NCBI RefSeq assembly: GCF_028858725.1
Contig: NC_084759.1
Coordinates: 94,818,362 to 94,882,361 of the forward strand
Origin: Colius striatus
Lineage: Eukaryota; Chordata; Aves; Coliiformes; Coliidae
Reading direction: 5' to 3'
DNA length: 64,000 bases
Below, piece by piece: positions 23,555 through 37,200 of the stretch. The position numbers and the translations under genes were made by a program. The number at the start of each line of letters is the position of its first letter. Within the stretch, counting starts at the first letter, position 1. The notes beneath the pieces were generated by a model, which worked only from the letters and a program-made list of their open reading frames with translations, did not search any database and was not told the origin of the DNA.

Positions 23555-24150
23555 ATCACGGCCTGTATCAGAAATAGTGTGGTCAGCATGACTAGGGAAG
23601 TGATTGTCCCCTATACTTGGCTTTGATGAGGCCACACTCCAAATACCATGTTCAGTTTTGGCCCCACACTACAAGAGGGACACTGAGGTGACGATGCATA
23701 TCCAGAGATGGGCAACAAAGCTGGAGAAGGGTCCGGAGCACAAGCCTGATGAGGAGTGGCTGAGGGAGCTGTAGTTGTTTAGCTTGGAGAAGAGGAGGCT
23801 GAGAGGAGAGACCTTATCACTGTTACAACTACCTGAAAGAGGTTGTAGTGATGTGGGGGTTGATCTCTTCTCCTAAGCAACAAGCAATAGGACAAAATGA
23901 AATGGGTTCAAGTTGCACCAGGGAACATTTAGATTGGAGATTAGGTTACTAAGAGGGTTGTTAGACACTGGCACAGGCTGCCCAGGGAAATGGTGGAGTC
24001 ACCATCCCTGGACATATCTAAAAGCTGTGTAGATGAGGTGCTGAGGACATGGTTTAGTGATGGGCTTGGCAGTGGGAGGTCAGTGGTTGGACTTGATCAT
24101 CTTAGAGGTCTTTTCCAACCAAACCAAATCCCTCTTTCTGTGATTTTTTG
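23555..24150 (+). mobile_element. CR1 LINE, 5'-truncated, plus strand
   Basis: About 600 bp with consecutive CR1 landmarks: 'tgtatcagaaatagtgtggtcagc', 'gaggccacactccaaatacc', 'atgaggagtggctgagggag', 'ttagcttggagaagaggagg', 'ctggcacaggctgcccaggga' and a 3' end 'ggttggacttgatcatctta...ccaaccaaacc'. Frames are broken by indels. Confidence 0.88.
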
Positions 24151-27100
24151 TCCAAGCAAAAGGATTCTATGAATGTGTTCTTAATTCACCTAAATCACTA
24201 TTGTCTCTAGTTTCATCAAGACATAGGGAATTGTCTAAAAAGATGTAGTGCTGTGCAAGGAGTGTGTACTGCAGCAGTGGCTGCTGGTAGCTGAGAAGCT
24301 GTCCCAAAAGCTGCTTAGCTTGACACTAGTTTCTTACCAGTGCTCCTTAAACGTGTGCTCTGGCCACTCAAAACATTGGGTTAAATGGAATTGACCAGTT
24401 ATGACTTTTTGCATGTAGGAGTTGATCAAGGTTTCCTGCAAGGAAAGAATTGCAGCTTGTACCTTTGCTTCAAGGCATTTCAGATGCTAAGTGCAGTGTC
24501 TAATTTTCATGTCCTCTGAATCAGCTCATGCCCTTTTGCTTTTTCTCCCATGAAATATGTGTGTCAAAGCAAAGAGAACACTGGCAGAAAATGCTGGCTC
24601 CAGGTGGAAAAAACATTCTTAGGCTGACTTTTCTGTACTTTCTGTTCCTAAGCCTCAGGATTTCATTTCCTTCTGCTTGGTTGTGATCAGAGAAGAAAGA
24701 TAACCTATGTGTACTAACCTCATGTACTAACCAAGGAACAATCTTGCCCTTCGGTTTATAAAGCTATAAACAAAAGTTGTTACATAGCCTGAACAGCTAT
24801 CTAATATTCAGGGGATATTGTGGGATCACCCCTGTTGAAGAAAACACAGGTGATGTCGTTCATGCTTGCCTTTGATACCCGGTTTAGTTTACAAATACAG
24901 AAAGCCTTTCCTCCTTCACTCCCAGAAGGATTGAACAGCATCGCTTCCAAATCACAGGGACAAGGAACCCAGAGCTGCGACACTGAGAGGTACCAACAGG
25001 ACAGGGGATGCCAGGATGGACAAGAGGGTTGGACTGTGCTTAGCACTCACCTTAGGCAGAGGAGGAGGACAGAACAGATGCTGGAGAGCAGGCAACACAG
25101 ACTTCTGTTGTGCAGATCCTTGTTGGGATGATGGCAGACAGGTTTTATGCTGGCTGAGCTATCAAAGTGGGGTGATGGAGAGCTGTTTTGCTGCTTTGTC
25201 CTTGCTGGGCTGATCTGGAGCTGCTGCTCAGGAAGGCATTTTGAGAACAACCGCAAAACCTCTGGCTGTGCCTTCAAGGTGATACACGAGATCTGACTTT
25301 CCTTGCACCAAACTGGGAAAAAAATCACTTCTAATACAGTTAAATCCATGCAAAATTGGGGTAAGGAGAGATGAGTCAGTCAGCACAGTGCCAATATGTG
25401 CCAGTGTTTTGGCAAAGGCTGTGTGGGTACATCTGGAGAAAGTGCATCCCAGGAACAATCCTGGCCTTCTCACTCCACAGTGGGTCAGTGGACCAGAAAC
25501 ACAAAGGATCTCGGAGGTTTCTGAAGGGTGGCAATTTTTTCATACTGCTCACATGTGGTGTTTGCTCAAGGGGAAAAACAGCACATCGGGAAGATATATG
25601 TGGCTGCTTCTGCAGAAAAGCTTATCTGTGCCTCACACTGTAAAACATACAGCTTCTTTAGAAGAAGAAAAGAGGAAAAAACCCACCAGGAATAGTACTG
25701 TCCCCGAAAGACTTCCTTGATAACACAGGCAAGGTTGGACCTTGTGTGATGTGCAGGCAAAGGAAGCTGTGGGCTGCGTGGGTGAGAGATTGAGCATATA
25801 GTTTTCATTATTTTAGCTAAAATAATAGAAAGGCATTTTTCACTTCTATTTCTTGGGATACAAGATTTCCCTTTCCCCAAAATCTGTCTCCCTGAATGGG
25901 AGCATTTTTGAGAATGTCCTTCCTTGTGCATGGAGGACCCTCCTCTCTCAACCTTACCCAGCAATTTAGTGCAAATTCCTGGGAGATTAGAGGGGACATT
26001 TGAAAAGCTTGTTCTTTCTGCACCATTAGGGGATCTTTGATCTTTTTTTCTTCTGGCAATGCTGCCAGCAAAATTGGTTTCTGAGCATAAAGCATCTCTG
26101 CTTACCGGTGTATTGGGAGATCTGCTGATAAAAATGTGAGTATAAAATGCCCTCTGAGGTGGCTGGATTCAGTGAAGGTTCAATATTATTTTTGCTCAAG
26201 CAGCATGCTATCAAAGAAGAACTATGCAAACCTGTTATGTTCTCAGTACTTCAAACACGGGGAGATTGAGCAAACCACCAAAAGTGTGGTGATGCTGTGT
26301 TGGCTTATAAAAGCCCTAACTGTCTGATGCCACGACTCTTTGTGGGTCACTGCCAGCACAAACCCTCTGCTGCCCACACAGGTTTTATGGGTTAGAGTGG
26401 GGATTTTTTGGAGATACTATCATTTAATGGCTGTGGTCCCTTCAATACTGGAGACCTTCTTTGGTTAGATGTGCTTTCTGAGCAAAACTTTTGAATTTTG
26501 CCACCTGATTGAGTGGGGATTGAGTTTGTCAGGCTCATGTTTTCCCTCCCAAAGTGAGAAGAGAGGAGCTGGACACCATGGAAGCATGGCATAGCCAAGG
26601 GCAGCATGGCCTGGGAACCCCTTACTCAACCAAGGGTGCTGCCACCAAGCAGGCAGAGGGGGCACAAACCACTGACTTCTCTCTAGCAGCATGGATGTGC
26701 TGTCCTTTTGGATGCTAAACTGAGCTTGTGATGGACAGTATCTGACAACCTCTGGCTGACTGCAGCAGCATCAGCAGAAGAGTTTGCACAGTGAGCTGCA
26801 GATGTAACCTTATGTCTAAGAAGGGAAAGGGTGTGGAGTTTTTTTGTACTGTCTTGTCCTTACGTGTTTAGGTGGAAGAAGTGACAATGAATCCTGCTCA
26901 GTCACATGTGCTCATTTTGTACTTGGTACATCCTGAAACTTGCATCTCTAAGGTGTGTGCTCTCTTTGGAAAAAAACACCATTTTGGTTTAATGGAATCT
27001 GACATGAATTTCAACTTCTGTGTTCTGCAAAGGAGGAGAAAGTTAGCACTATTTTCCACTTGTTAATTAGCATTAGCGTGAGCCCAGCATCAACGTATGA

Positions 27101-27765
27101 AGAGAGCTGTGATGCTTTTCCACTGCACTGTTTTTGTAGGTTGTTTTCTCATAAAGTTTTATTTTTATGAGTATATAGACTTTGTGATTTCACTTGGTTT
27201 AAGTGAGATCTTCAGACAGCATCTTTAAATCCTCCTTGAAAATATGTCTGCAGTGTTATTTTAGCTGCACTTTGCTCAATATAATCCTTTCTTTCAAAAG
27301 ATACAAGTAACCTCACCTTTTTGTAAACCTTCACAGCAAACAAGTACTTAAACAATCTGGGGAAAAAGTGTGCAGAGACTCTCGAGTGAGTTCCTTCTGT
27401 CTGTGCACAAAAGTGTAAACTTCCACAATGCTCATCCTCTGTACCAGCAGAGAAAAATGGAGGTTTCCAGTGCACTCAACTAAATCAGTGATGCAAGTGA
27501 GTTCTGCCCAGCTCCTGTAGAGCTGTGGAGGTGCCTAACCTTGCACAGAGTCTTCCTGAGAGTGGGCCAGGAGACATGCACCTGGGAAGAATACAACTGA
27601 GTTTGGGATCCAGAGTCTCACCTTTCTCCTTCTACATAAATCCTGGAGGTAGGTGTCCAGCCCAATAGGTATTCTCAAGATACATCTAACACAGGCTGGA
27701 AAAGACTGAACTTCCCTAAGATGTGTTTTTAGCTGCTTCTATTTAACTTGCTGATCATAAATTCA
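24151..27765. other. Non-coding stretch
   Basis: I see no gene or repeat family here. Open frames up to about 130 codons (for example 25566-25964 minus) lack any family feature. Confidence 0.5.
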
Positions 27766-28352
27766 TGGAGTCATAGAATCTCAGAATTATTTGGTTGGGA
27801 AAGACCTTTAAGATGAAATCCAACCACTAACCTAACACTGCCAAGCCCACCACTAACCCATGTCTCTCAGCACCTCATCTACATGTCTTTTAAATATCAC
27901 CAGAGATAGGGACACCACCACATCCCCGAGCAGCCTATGCCAATGCTTAATAACCCTCTCTGTGAAAAGTTCTTCTTAATGTCCAATCTAAACCTTCCCT
28001 GGTGCAACTTGAGACCATTTCATCTTGTCCTATCACTTGTTACATGAGAGAAGAGACTAACCTCCATCTTACCACAGCTTCCCTTTGGGTAGTTGCAGAG
28101 TGCTCATGTTTCTTTCAGCCTCCTCTTCTCCAGGATAAACATCCCCAGCTCCCTTGGCCACTCCTCATCAGACTTGTTCTCCAGATCCTTCACCAGCTTT
28201 GTTGCTTGTCTCTGGACACGCTCCAGCACCTCAGTGTCCTTCTTGTAGTAACAGGCCTGGAACTGGACGTAGTATTCGAGGTGCAGCCTCACCAGCATTG
28301 AGTACAGGAGGACAATCACCTCCTTGGTCCTGCTGGTCACATTATTTCTGAC
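27766..28352 (-). mobile_element. CR1 LINE, 5'-truncated, minus strand (left arm of inverted pair)
   Basis: This is a reversed CR1, running from its 3' end 'gagtcatagaatctcagaatta' on the left through 'ttggaaaga'-type, 'gcagcctatgccaatgctt' and 'tctaaaccttccctggtgca' blocks to the ORF2 tail. A 78-codon minus frame (28104-28340) retains clear CR1 RT C-terminal sequence, including [11 protein letters not shown] and [14 protein letters not shown]. It abuts a plus-strand CR1 head to head. Confidence 0.9.
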
Positions 28353-28800
28353 ATAAAGTTGGTGAAGTGTCTGGAGTACAAGTCTTATGAGGAGTGGCTA
28401 AGGAAAGTGAGGTCATTTAGCTTGAAGAAGAGGTGACTGAGAGGAGACATCATCACTCTGTACGACTACCTGAAAGGAGGTTGTAGCGAGGTGGTGTCAA
28501 TCTGTTTTCCCAAGTAAAAAAGTATAGAACAAGAGGAAATGGCCTCTAGTTGTGTCAGAGGATGTTTAGATTGGATAGTAGGAGGAACTTTTTCACTGAG
28601 AGGGTTGTTAGATACTGGCACAGGCTGCCCAGGGAGATGGTGGAGTCATCATGCCTGGACATATTTAAAAGCTGTGTAGATGAGGTGCTGAGGGACATGG
28701 GTTAGTGACAAGCTTAGCAGTGTGAGGTTAGTCGTTGGACTCAATGATCTTAAAAATCTTTTCCAACCAAACCAAATCTCTGTTTCTGTGATTCTTTCTT
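28353..28800 (+). mobile_element. CR1 LINE, 5'-truncated, plus strand (right arm of inverted pair)
   Basis: It begins 'ttggtgaagtgtctggag' and continues through 'gaggagtggctaaggaaag', 'actacctgaaaggaggttg', 'ctggcacaggctgcccaggg' and the 3' end 'ttggactcaatgatcttaaa...ccaaccaaaccaaatc'. Its 5' end meets the 5' end of the minus-strand copy at about 28352, so the two form arms of roughly 430 bp around a loop of about 160 bp. Confidence 0.9.
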
Positions 28801-29224
28801 TTTCTTTCCTCTCAAATGAGTGCAGAGCAAAAAAAGAAATCTCTGCCTGCACATGTGGTCGATGTTTCAGGGATATTATCTTTGTGGCAGGATGGTGTCC
28901 CCCACCATCAGTGCTTGCAGCATCAGAGACACGTTGCCAATGACAGGCTGAGAGCCCGGGTCGAAAATGGGCACTCTGCAGAAAGGAACCCCAGACAGCT
29001 CCTGTGATAGATATGTGCAGAGTGGAGATGTGCACGGAGGCAATGCTGTCTCTCCTCACCTGTTTCTGGCTTGTTGCCCTAATGCTCCTGATGGATGAAG
29101 AGCTGATGGTGCCAGCAAAGGCAAGGTGTGGAGTGGGCCAGCCTCATTTCCGAACTGGCTATGGAGCTGCTCTTTGTGAGGCACTGACTGAAAATGCCTG
29201 CCTTCTCCTCTGAGCCATGTCTTA
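28801..29224. other. Non-coding stretch between CR1 copies
   Basis: I see no gene here. It is a short host segment separating the CR1 inverted pair from the next minus-strand CR1. Confidence 0.5.
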
Positions 29225-29500
29225 TAGCATTGTAGTATCAAATAGGTTGGAAAAGACCTTTAAGATCAAGTCCAACCATTAACCCAGCACTGACACATCC
29301 ACCACTAAACCATGCCCCTAAACACCACATCTAAACACCACCATTTAAATACCTTCCCTGGGCAGCCTGTTCCAATGACTGACAGCCCTTTCAGTGAACA
29401 ACTTTTTCCTAATATCCAACCTAAACCTCCCCTGGCAAAACTTGAGGGCATTTCCTCTTGTCCTATTGCTTGTTACTAGGGAGAAGAGACCGAGAGTCTT
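29225..29500 (-). mobile_element. CR1 LINE 3' part, minus strand
   Basis: The reversed CR1 3' end reads 'ggttggaaaagacctttaag', 'tcaagtccaaccattaacc', 'cctgggcagcctgttccaa', 'tccaacctaaacctcccctgg' and 'tcttgtcctattgcttgtta'. It stops near 29500. There is no coding capacity. Confidence 0.88.
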
Positions 29501-32500
29501 CGCTCACCTTGGCAGATGCTCTTCCCAAGGAACAAAAGCCTCTCTGTCAGAAATGAAAGCTCATGCCTTTGCAGACCTTTTAGGTACAATCAATGCCCTA
29601 AATGGAGGAGAGAACCAGTCATTGGGCAGCAACTGCCTGCTGGAATAAGATGCTCCATGACCAGCACATGGAGGACTTGTGATGGCACAGGATACATGCC
29701 AAGGCAAGGATATTGTTAGATACCTCTGGTAGTACACTGAGGCAGCACACATGCCTGAGCTAGCTTTGAAAGAGGGAGGAGATGCTCCAGAGCAGACCCA
29801 GCCCTTCATTTACCCCTGCATGGAACAAAGCTGGAGAAGAGTGGAAAAAACAGTCCAAGCATCTCTTAGAGCAAAAAAGCTGCCTGTATCACTGCTGCTT
29901 CTCAAGGAAACACAATAGTTATTCCTTCCCGTTAATGCAGTTTTTTAACCTCTGGAGACAGGAGCAACAATTCACACAGGCAGAGGCTCTCTCCTCCTGG
30001 GAACAGGAAGGAAAAAATGTGGTGGCTCTGCCATAACCTAGGCTCTTGCACCACTGCTTTGGGCAGAACTTGGCCCCTTCTCCTTGGATAAATGAGGGGA
30101 AGATTGGAGGATCATTACTCATATAACAGCATCTTTGTAAAAATCTTTTCACAGGACTGAATGTTTGTAGGGGAGTGTGGTGGGTAAAGAGAGAAAAAAA
30201 ATCTTTTTTTTATTTACCACATTCTTCCCATTTAGGGAAAAAAACCCCCACCATTTATTAAAAAAGATGACTGACTAATTTGAGAGCAATGTGCTCCTCT
30301 GCTGGGCGCCAAGGGCCAGTGCTGCTGGTGGCTTCTCATCTGTGGCTGTCTGTGTACCCAGCAACAAGCCAGGACTGTTCAATGTGATTACTGTGTTCCT
30401 GTCCTGGGAAGTGCTCATTCCTACCGGCAAGACTGGAGTGATTATGAAACAACGTTGCTAGCCAGTATGAACATGTCCAGGAATTTTATGGCCTTCTCCA
30501 TCTACCCATGGAGCGTGACTATGAGTTTTTTAATGAGGTTCTGCTTCTTGTTAGATAATCGTGCTGCTTTCCATGAGTGTTTGTAGCAGTGCCCAGGAGA
30601 CTGAGAGGCTGGGACAGTAAAGCTGTGCTGCATGGTGGTAAGAAAAGGCGTTGGTCCTTTCCCCACAGACACCCCACCACAGATCTCTGGAAACACTGCT
30701 GCTGGGAAGGGACAGGAGCCACTGCACAGGTTACTGGGGGAGCTGATGAGCACAGCTTGCTCTCAGGAGGTGTAGTCTGGCGCGGATGTGAATTTGTAGC
30801 TAATGGTATAGCCTTCCCACCATGCCCGGTGACCGGACAGATGAGTAAACTGCAGCATCAGTCACCACTAAACTGAATTTCCCCTCTCTGATCATTAAAG
30901 CAATGAGTGCTTACTGATTGAGGATGACTCATGTGAATCATCACCATAAAAATATAGTACTCCAGCCTTTGTGCCTCTGCCAGCGTCTATGAACTACTAC
31001 TCTTCAGCATGGGAATCGCATCTAACCTTGTTCTGAAGGTTAGAAGTGTCTCCATCCAGTGCCTGTCCCAGACGCTGCAGGTGTCGGCATGCTTTTAATT
31101 TAAAGTTGTCATTTAATTTTAAATTTTTTTCCATCTAAATTGTATTTAGTGGCAGGTTGTGAATTGCAAGCCAGGTTCCCAGCTGGTGTAAATCCACACA
31201 GCTCTGTTTACTGTGCTGCAGTTCTGCCAACTTGTACCAACCAGCTGCATCTGCCCTGTGGCATCGCTCCCGCTGCTGCAGCCAAGAGAGCCTTCCTTTA
31301 GTGGTTGTGTGTTTGTAGAGGAGCAGGTGGTCCATATCCTTGCTTTTAGAAAGGGGATGTGCTTGCATTAGTGCTGGGATATCAGCACATGAATTAGCAT
31401 CACGCTCGTGGCCAGATTCACTAAACATTATGGGCAGTTCTGAGTACTTTCATTTTTTACTATCTGACTTAAGCTTCATTTGTAGAAAGCCAGTGCTGTG
31501 GTTTCCTGAAAGCCCATTCTTTGTAAGATGACATGGATAACCTCCAAACCAAAGTCATTTCCAGAGCATTGGGGCTGAATCAGAGGTCATGTCCCAAAGG
31601 GGCTGGCCAAGAGCTTTAGTAACAAAGCCGTTTGATCGGAAGATGTTCTCGGGACGGGGGATGGGGTAGGAGAACGGCTTAAAGCCCAGATCATCTTCCC
31701 ATCCCCTTAGCCCAGCCACAAAGAAGCAGACATGATCAGGCAGCTGCAGCCTGGTGCCTGCCATGATCTGAGCCCAGCTCAGTTCTCTATGGGACCAGAA
31801 CAGACCAACGGCACCTTCTGAAATATATTGCACTCTCCCTAGGCTGCCCTGAACATCCCTTGCATTTCATGCTTGGGACCTCAGCAAAGCTCTGCAAGAA
31901 AGAATGTGCATAACTTCCTGGTGACATCCTCTGATTTTGAGGGATTAACGTGAGCTGTATGGGAAAGTGCCAAAGATAATGATCTGGACAGAGACATGTT
32001 AGACAGTATCTATTAATGTGCAAGAGCCACAATTGTAACTTTTCTGGAAAAAAAAAAAAAGAGCAATTAATTGAAAGTATAAACTATATTCTCTACTCTC
32101 CATAGCTACCACAGCATTTCTTTTCTCAAAACCATGGTAAGGCCAATTTAAAAACAAAAGATCTCCACACTTCCGCCAGGATTATGGTTCGAGAGATCTC
32201 CAAACTCCTGGGCTTGCAAAATGTCTCTTATCACCTTCTAGAGAAAGCCTGCATTTGTTTTCTGAGGGATCCCATCACTCTACATGTTACCATTATACTG
32301 AAGAAAATGAAACCTTCGGCTACTGACAGATGCAGGAGGGCGAATAAACTTCTTGTCTGGATTGGCTTTATTGAACCTAGCCTTTGTATATTGCTATTGC
32401 TATATAAATACAATAATCTCCCTGTCAGACACGCTCTCAGGGCTCACCAAAGTCAAATAGAAGTTACACAGATGCTTCTAAGAAAAAAATTAATCTGTTC

Positions 32501-32709
32501 TTGCCTGGCGAAGACATAATCCTCTTCTTGGCTGCAATGGAGTCATATCGATGTGATGGCAGGGGAAGTGAGGTCCCACACAGACCCTGAGATCTCTTAA
32601 AAATTACCCTTGCTTTGGTGTGCCCAGCTCCACAACTGAATCCCCTCTGGAGCTGCATTAGCTCCACCAGTTTTTGCCAGAGGTTACTCCAATGCTCAAG
32701 GGTGTGCGG
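29501..32709. other. Non-coding stretch
   Basis: I see no gene here. An imperfect hairpin with A- and T-rich arms lies at about 30177-30220 (gtgggtaaa...atttaccac). A-runs occur around 32049-32060. Confidence 0.5.
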
Positions 32710-32974
32710 AGGCTATAGGGTGAGGTAGTGAGCAATTGCATCACCTGGTTTGTATGTTCTAATTCTTTTCTAATATTCTTATAATTATTACTATTATTAT
32801 TATTACTAAAAATATTTTTCCCTTCTTTTTTTTGTCCTGTCATTCTGTTTTTATCTCGACCTGCTAATTTTGCTCTTTTTTTTTCCCCCTAGTTCTCTTT
32901 CCCATCCTTCTGAGGGAAGGGAGGGAGAGAGCAGCTGTGTGGTGCTTAGCTGCCTGATGGGTTAAACAATGACA
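32710..32974 (+). mobile_element. LTR 3' fragment of the 'TGTCCTGG' type, plus strand
   Basis: It carries the 'gtgagcaattgcat', 'attattactattattattat', 'ctcgacctgctaattttgct' and 'gagggaagggagggagagag' blocks and the end 'gggttaaacaatgaca', in the same order as the last half of the complete LTR at 42964-43536. The 5' half (U3 and TATA) is missing or unrecognisably decayed, so no target duplication can be checked. Confidence 0.75.
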
Positions 32975-34162
32975 ACTGTGAATATCAGCTTTCTGAAGTA
33001 TAACAAGAATGAAGCAAACCCCAGAGGCACAACAGTGTTTCTACAGGGTCAAAAGAAGATTTGCCCCTTTTCCCCTTGCAGAAGGGGTTCACTCGATGCC
33101 AGGTGCCCATCACACCCTTTATGGGGTTGGTAGCCTCCCTGCTGCATTTGAGATGGTAGGTTGGCATCTCACCCTTTGTCTGCCTGGGTAGTGGCAGTGG
33201 GACTCAGCACATCACCACCTGCTGCTCCTTGTGACACGCTCCCACTTTCCCTGGGGAAAGCTTATTTGCTTATTTCATCGTGGGTTTGATGATGCTACTC
33301 CAGCACAGCTCAGGTGTTCTCCTTGCTAATGGAGAGTCCTGCCTTGGTGTGAGGTGACAAGAAAAGGGGCTGCTGCTGCTGCTCAGCCTTGGCTCAAGCC
33401 TTTCTTAGGCATGAGTATCCAGACTGCCTCGTGTCCTAGTAGCTGCCTCCCTGCGGCTGCCCTTCTCCCAAAGGGAGGTCAGAACAAGAGGTCCATACCA
33501 AAGTGATGTTCCTCTTTCCCAACACCTTCCTCAGTATTCAGCAATGGGAGGAGGAAGGCTGGACCAGGAAAGGATATTATTTATTTTTGTCCCAGATTTC
33601 TCCCACGAGGAAGAAGCAGGGCCTTACTAATTCTCAGCTGTCACTGACCATTCACGCTCTCCTTCCATTATCTTCCTCCTCCCTCACCCTATTTTGGACT
33701 GTTTCCAGGCCTGAGGCAGCACCATTCAGCACACTCAGCACCATTCAGCATGCTCAACCTGCACTGGAGTGGGGACAAACACTGTGCCTCATGGAAGGCA
33801 TTGAAATGCAACTACAAGGTCTCAAAGGGGAATGCTCTGTTGATGCTACAGGGTGTGTGAAAGCGAGAATCATCAGATCTAGATCAAAGCTTCTCAGAAG
33901 CAAAGTCAAACATAGTTTTCCTGTCCTGGAGGAGAGAAATTGAGCACACAGGAGATGGACAAGAAGCAAGCTGGATTTTTCCAGGGCCTTGGGCACAACT
34001 CAGTACAGTCACTGGTGCTGTCCACTCCCTCCTCCAGTGAAGTTTGCTGTTGTAGATGTCTCCCTGCCTAGAGCTAGCCTGGGAAATTATCCTATCTTGT
34101 TAACAGCCTGCTCCCTCATTTGGGCACAGCAGGCAACAAAAATGCGGACTACAACCCCCACT
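32975..34162. other. Non-coding stretch
   Basis: I see no gene here. The 146-codon plus frame at 33503-33943 has no recognisable features. A short (GCT)n run occurs near 33369 and a 19-bp tandem duplication at 33718-33755. Confidence 0.5.
33718..33755 (+). repeat. 19-bp tandem duplication
   Basis: Two adjacent copies of 'agcaccattcagca(c/t)(a/g)ctc' lie at 33718-33736 and 33737-33755, with two differences. Confidence 0.8.
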
Positions 34163-34232
34163 CCACTAAAAACACAGAATAAAGCTCCTGAAAGGTCCCT
34201 TCCAATCCCTACCATTCTGTGATTCTGTGTGA
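34163..34232 (+). mobile_element. CR1 LINE terminal fragment, plus strand
   Basis: Only the last segment is recognisable: 'gctcctgaaaggtcccttcc' followed by 'ctaccattctgtgattctgtg'. It is the same 3'-end type as the copy at 10293-10922. Confidence 0.7.
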
Positions 34233-37200
34233 AAGCAGGCACTCAAGAAAATGTCGAGGTGCTGTTTTGATCCATTCATTTCAATGCCTCAATCATTGTC
34301 CAAATTCTTCTTCCTATTAGCCATCCTAGCAACTGCACTTTGTAAAGCTGAGGAGCATCGGTCAAGGAGGGGCCATCCTCCACTCTTGTTGGGAGCTGTT
34401 AAGGGTTTTGGGGCAGGGAACTAACAGGGGCCACTCTGTCATGGCCCCAGACATGATGAGGAATATGAAACTCCACATCACAGGTATCATCTGAATGAGT
34501 TTAAGTGCAGTTGCTTAGCAAGGCTCATACATTAATAAACTCTCTCTTTGGCTAGCTGGTGACTACAAACATTTCTTTCACAAGTGGAAAATAGGTTTTT
34601 TAATTTGGAGTGAGTTTTTGGTGGTTATTTTATTTTATTTTTAGGTGATGGATAGGAGTTATCCAGAGAGCTGTTTGCTTCTGGTTCAAGGGGCAGCCCA
34701 GGAAATGTGTCCCCCCACCTCCTTTCTATGCCTTTGTATGATGTACCTGTCTGCACAGCTTTGGTCTCTTGTCTAGACCCAAGGAGACCCAACTTCGGTG
34801 TGTTTTTGTGAGTGAGTGTGCAGGGCAGCAGGGAGGTGAGTGTCAGGGTACCAGGGCAGCAGGACTAGAGATGTCCCAACACCCCAGCATCCTCCCCAGC
34901 TGCCCTGGTCCTGCCCTGCTTGAACCCTGTAGTGTGGTCCCTGTGGCACTCAGAGATGCCAGTGCTGGAGCTGTGCCTGTGGCCCCTGAGCACCTCCCTC
35001 CTGCCAGCCCAGGGCTGTGGCCAGCACCTGCAGAGGGAGGCTCCTGCCCTCCCCCAGCCTCCTGAGTCTGGGTGTTTTCCTGGTTGCCTCTTACCTTTTG
35101 CACTGATCCCAGGGACAGGGGACAGTTACAGCCAGGCTGCTGTCCCTATAGGAGCCAGGAGCCAGCCTCTACCTGCTCACACACCAGGGGTATTACCCTG
35201 GGGGCTTTCCAGGGCTCACATCTTCCTAATTCTTCTTTCCTAGGAGGGACTGGAGCCCTGCACCCAACCGTGCTTTGCTGACAGGTCTGTACCAACGCTG
35301 GGCACAGAGGGGCTGGGGATGAAAGAAGGGATGGCAGAGAAGTGGAAGGCTGCAAGAGCCATGGAGCTGCAGATCCATGGAGCTGAACTGATGGAGGAGA
35401 AAGGGGAGCCCAGGCTCTGCCTGACAGGTTTTCTTTGCTCTTACAGCCTTGACTGCTCTTTTGGGCTGGATGTGAGTCCAAGGCAGCTGCATCTGGGACG
35501 ATAAATTTGGTTGTTGGAGGGTGGGGGAGGGTGCTAGTATGATACATACACAGTTTGTGTATAAGGACTGAATTTCTTGTGATCAGATAAAACTAGTACT
35601 TTTGGGAAGAAATGAGTGTACCCCACTGCATGAGCGTTGCTTTTTAGAGCAGTACAGGGACCTGCAGTGTGACTCAGGTGGGTAGGAATGGATGGCCCTA
35701 GGACTGGTTAGGAGATGGTATGGACTTGCTAGAGAAAAGTGGAGACTGCAGAAAGTGTGTTGCATCTTGTGTATAACTGCAAATCTATCTGTACAAGCCT
35801 GCTCATCTCTGGGCTGCACTGCTGTCCCATGTCTGATAGGATCGCAGTGTCCTAGATGCTGCACTGTGTAATACTTCCAGGAGCTGGAGGGAATCTATTC
35901 TTGTGCAATGCTTTGGTCTCCAGAAAGTTGTCTGACCTACTCATCCTTGTAACAAACAGAGTGGGAAATAAGCCAGGAAGATCAGTAAATCTGTTGCTTT
36001 TTTTATGGAAGAGAAAGCATATCACTGGCAGAAAATGTGGGGAGGTGGGCAATGTGCTGTGCTAACTTTCACTACTAGTGTCAGCACAAGTGGTTTTCTT
36101 AGTGTGTCACCAGCTCATAAGAAGTTGCTAGAATACTGTATTTCCTAAACTTCTGTATTCTAGACTGCCATGTTCTCTGATGTTTAGCTATTGATGCCTT
36201 TGACAGCAATATGAGAGAGATTTTTGGAGTTGTTTGCTTATTCTAAATCAGGATATAGGTCCTTTGATTTGTGACAGTTGAGAATTTTACATTAGTAGAT
36301 GAGCATCTATCACTTAATATCCACCTCTGTTTTCATGATAAATATCATAGTTCAACCTCAGCAGGGAAGACAAGCACAACTAGCCAGAGCAAATCACTTT
36401 CCCCATCTAATGCTTGAGGACAAAATTCCCATTGAGCTCCAAAGCTGAGCATCATAACCTCTAGGCACATTATGTGACAGAAAATTGCCCCTTTTCTTTT
36501 TAAACCCCCATGGTTGACTGGGACCAGACAACATCTTCTAGTGTGTACTTTGCTGAAGCTCAACTGTTGGAAAGAAGCCCAACTCAGACAGGGGCAGGAA
36601 GGACCAGGCTGGAGCTGGTGGCTCCAGCTGGGTTGCATGCACTCCACTGGCAATGGCATCCAAGCTCATGGAGTAGCCTTCAGCCTGCTTTTGAGCAGAT
36701 AGATTTATTGTGCTTTGCCTTTGTTGGGAACCTGCCAGGTGTAAGTCAGTTCTGCTATTTATAACATAGGCGGAAGTTTGATTCAATGCCAGATGATCTG
36801 CAGCTGCAAATTGCTCAATTTGAAGTCAAATGACAATTTACAGCTCTGTAGTGATATCCCTATCCCTATCCTACCTACTCAGCAGATGTGGATGTGACTG
36901 CCTTGGGATCGAGACAGGCAGAGCATGCTGTTCAGTGGCTCAGCCTGGCCTCTCATCAGACCCAGCTTGGGTCAGACTCTCCAGCACACAGGCAGCCTCA
37001 CGGACTTGCATTTTGCAGCTCTAGCACTCTGTAGCTCTAAGCATTTGGATGTTCAGGAGATTAAGATTAGAAGTAGGTCACTTGGAGCATGGAGAGACAT
37101 GGCTTCAGCTGTGCTCAGAGATGCTTTCTGAGATGGTAGGGAGGCACAATGTGTGTGGAGGAAGTCCACACTTGCCCATACATGTCCATCCTCCAGTCTT

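Noticed and set aside
33503..33943. A 146-codon plus-strand open frame
   Set aside because: No recognisable domain, no acceptor upstream, and a 19-bp tandem repeat runs through it; most likely chance.
34769..35547. GC-rich block with several overlapping frames, considered as a gene or CpG island
   Set aside because: CpG dinucleotides are few, the overlapping frames on both strands have no family match, and no splice signals stand out.
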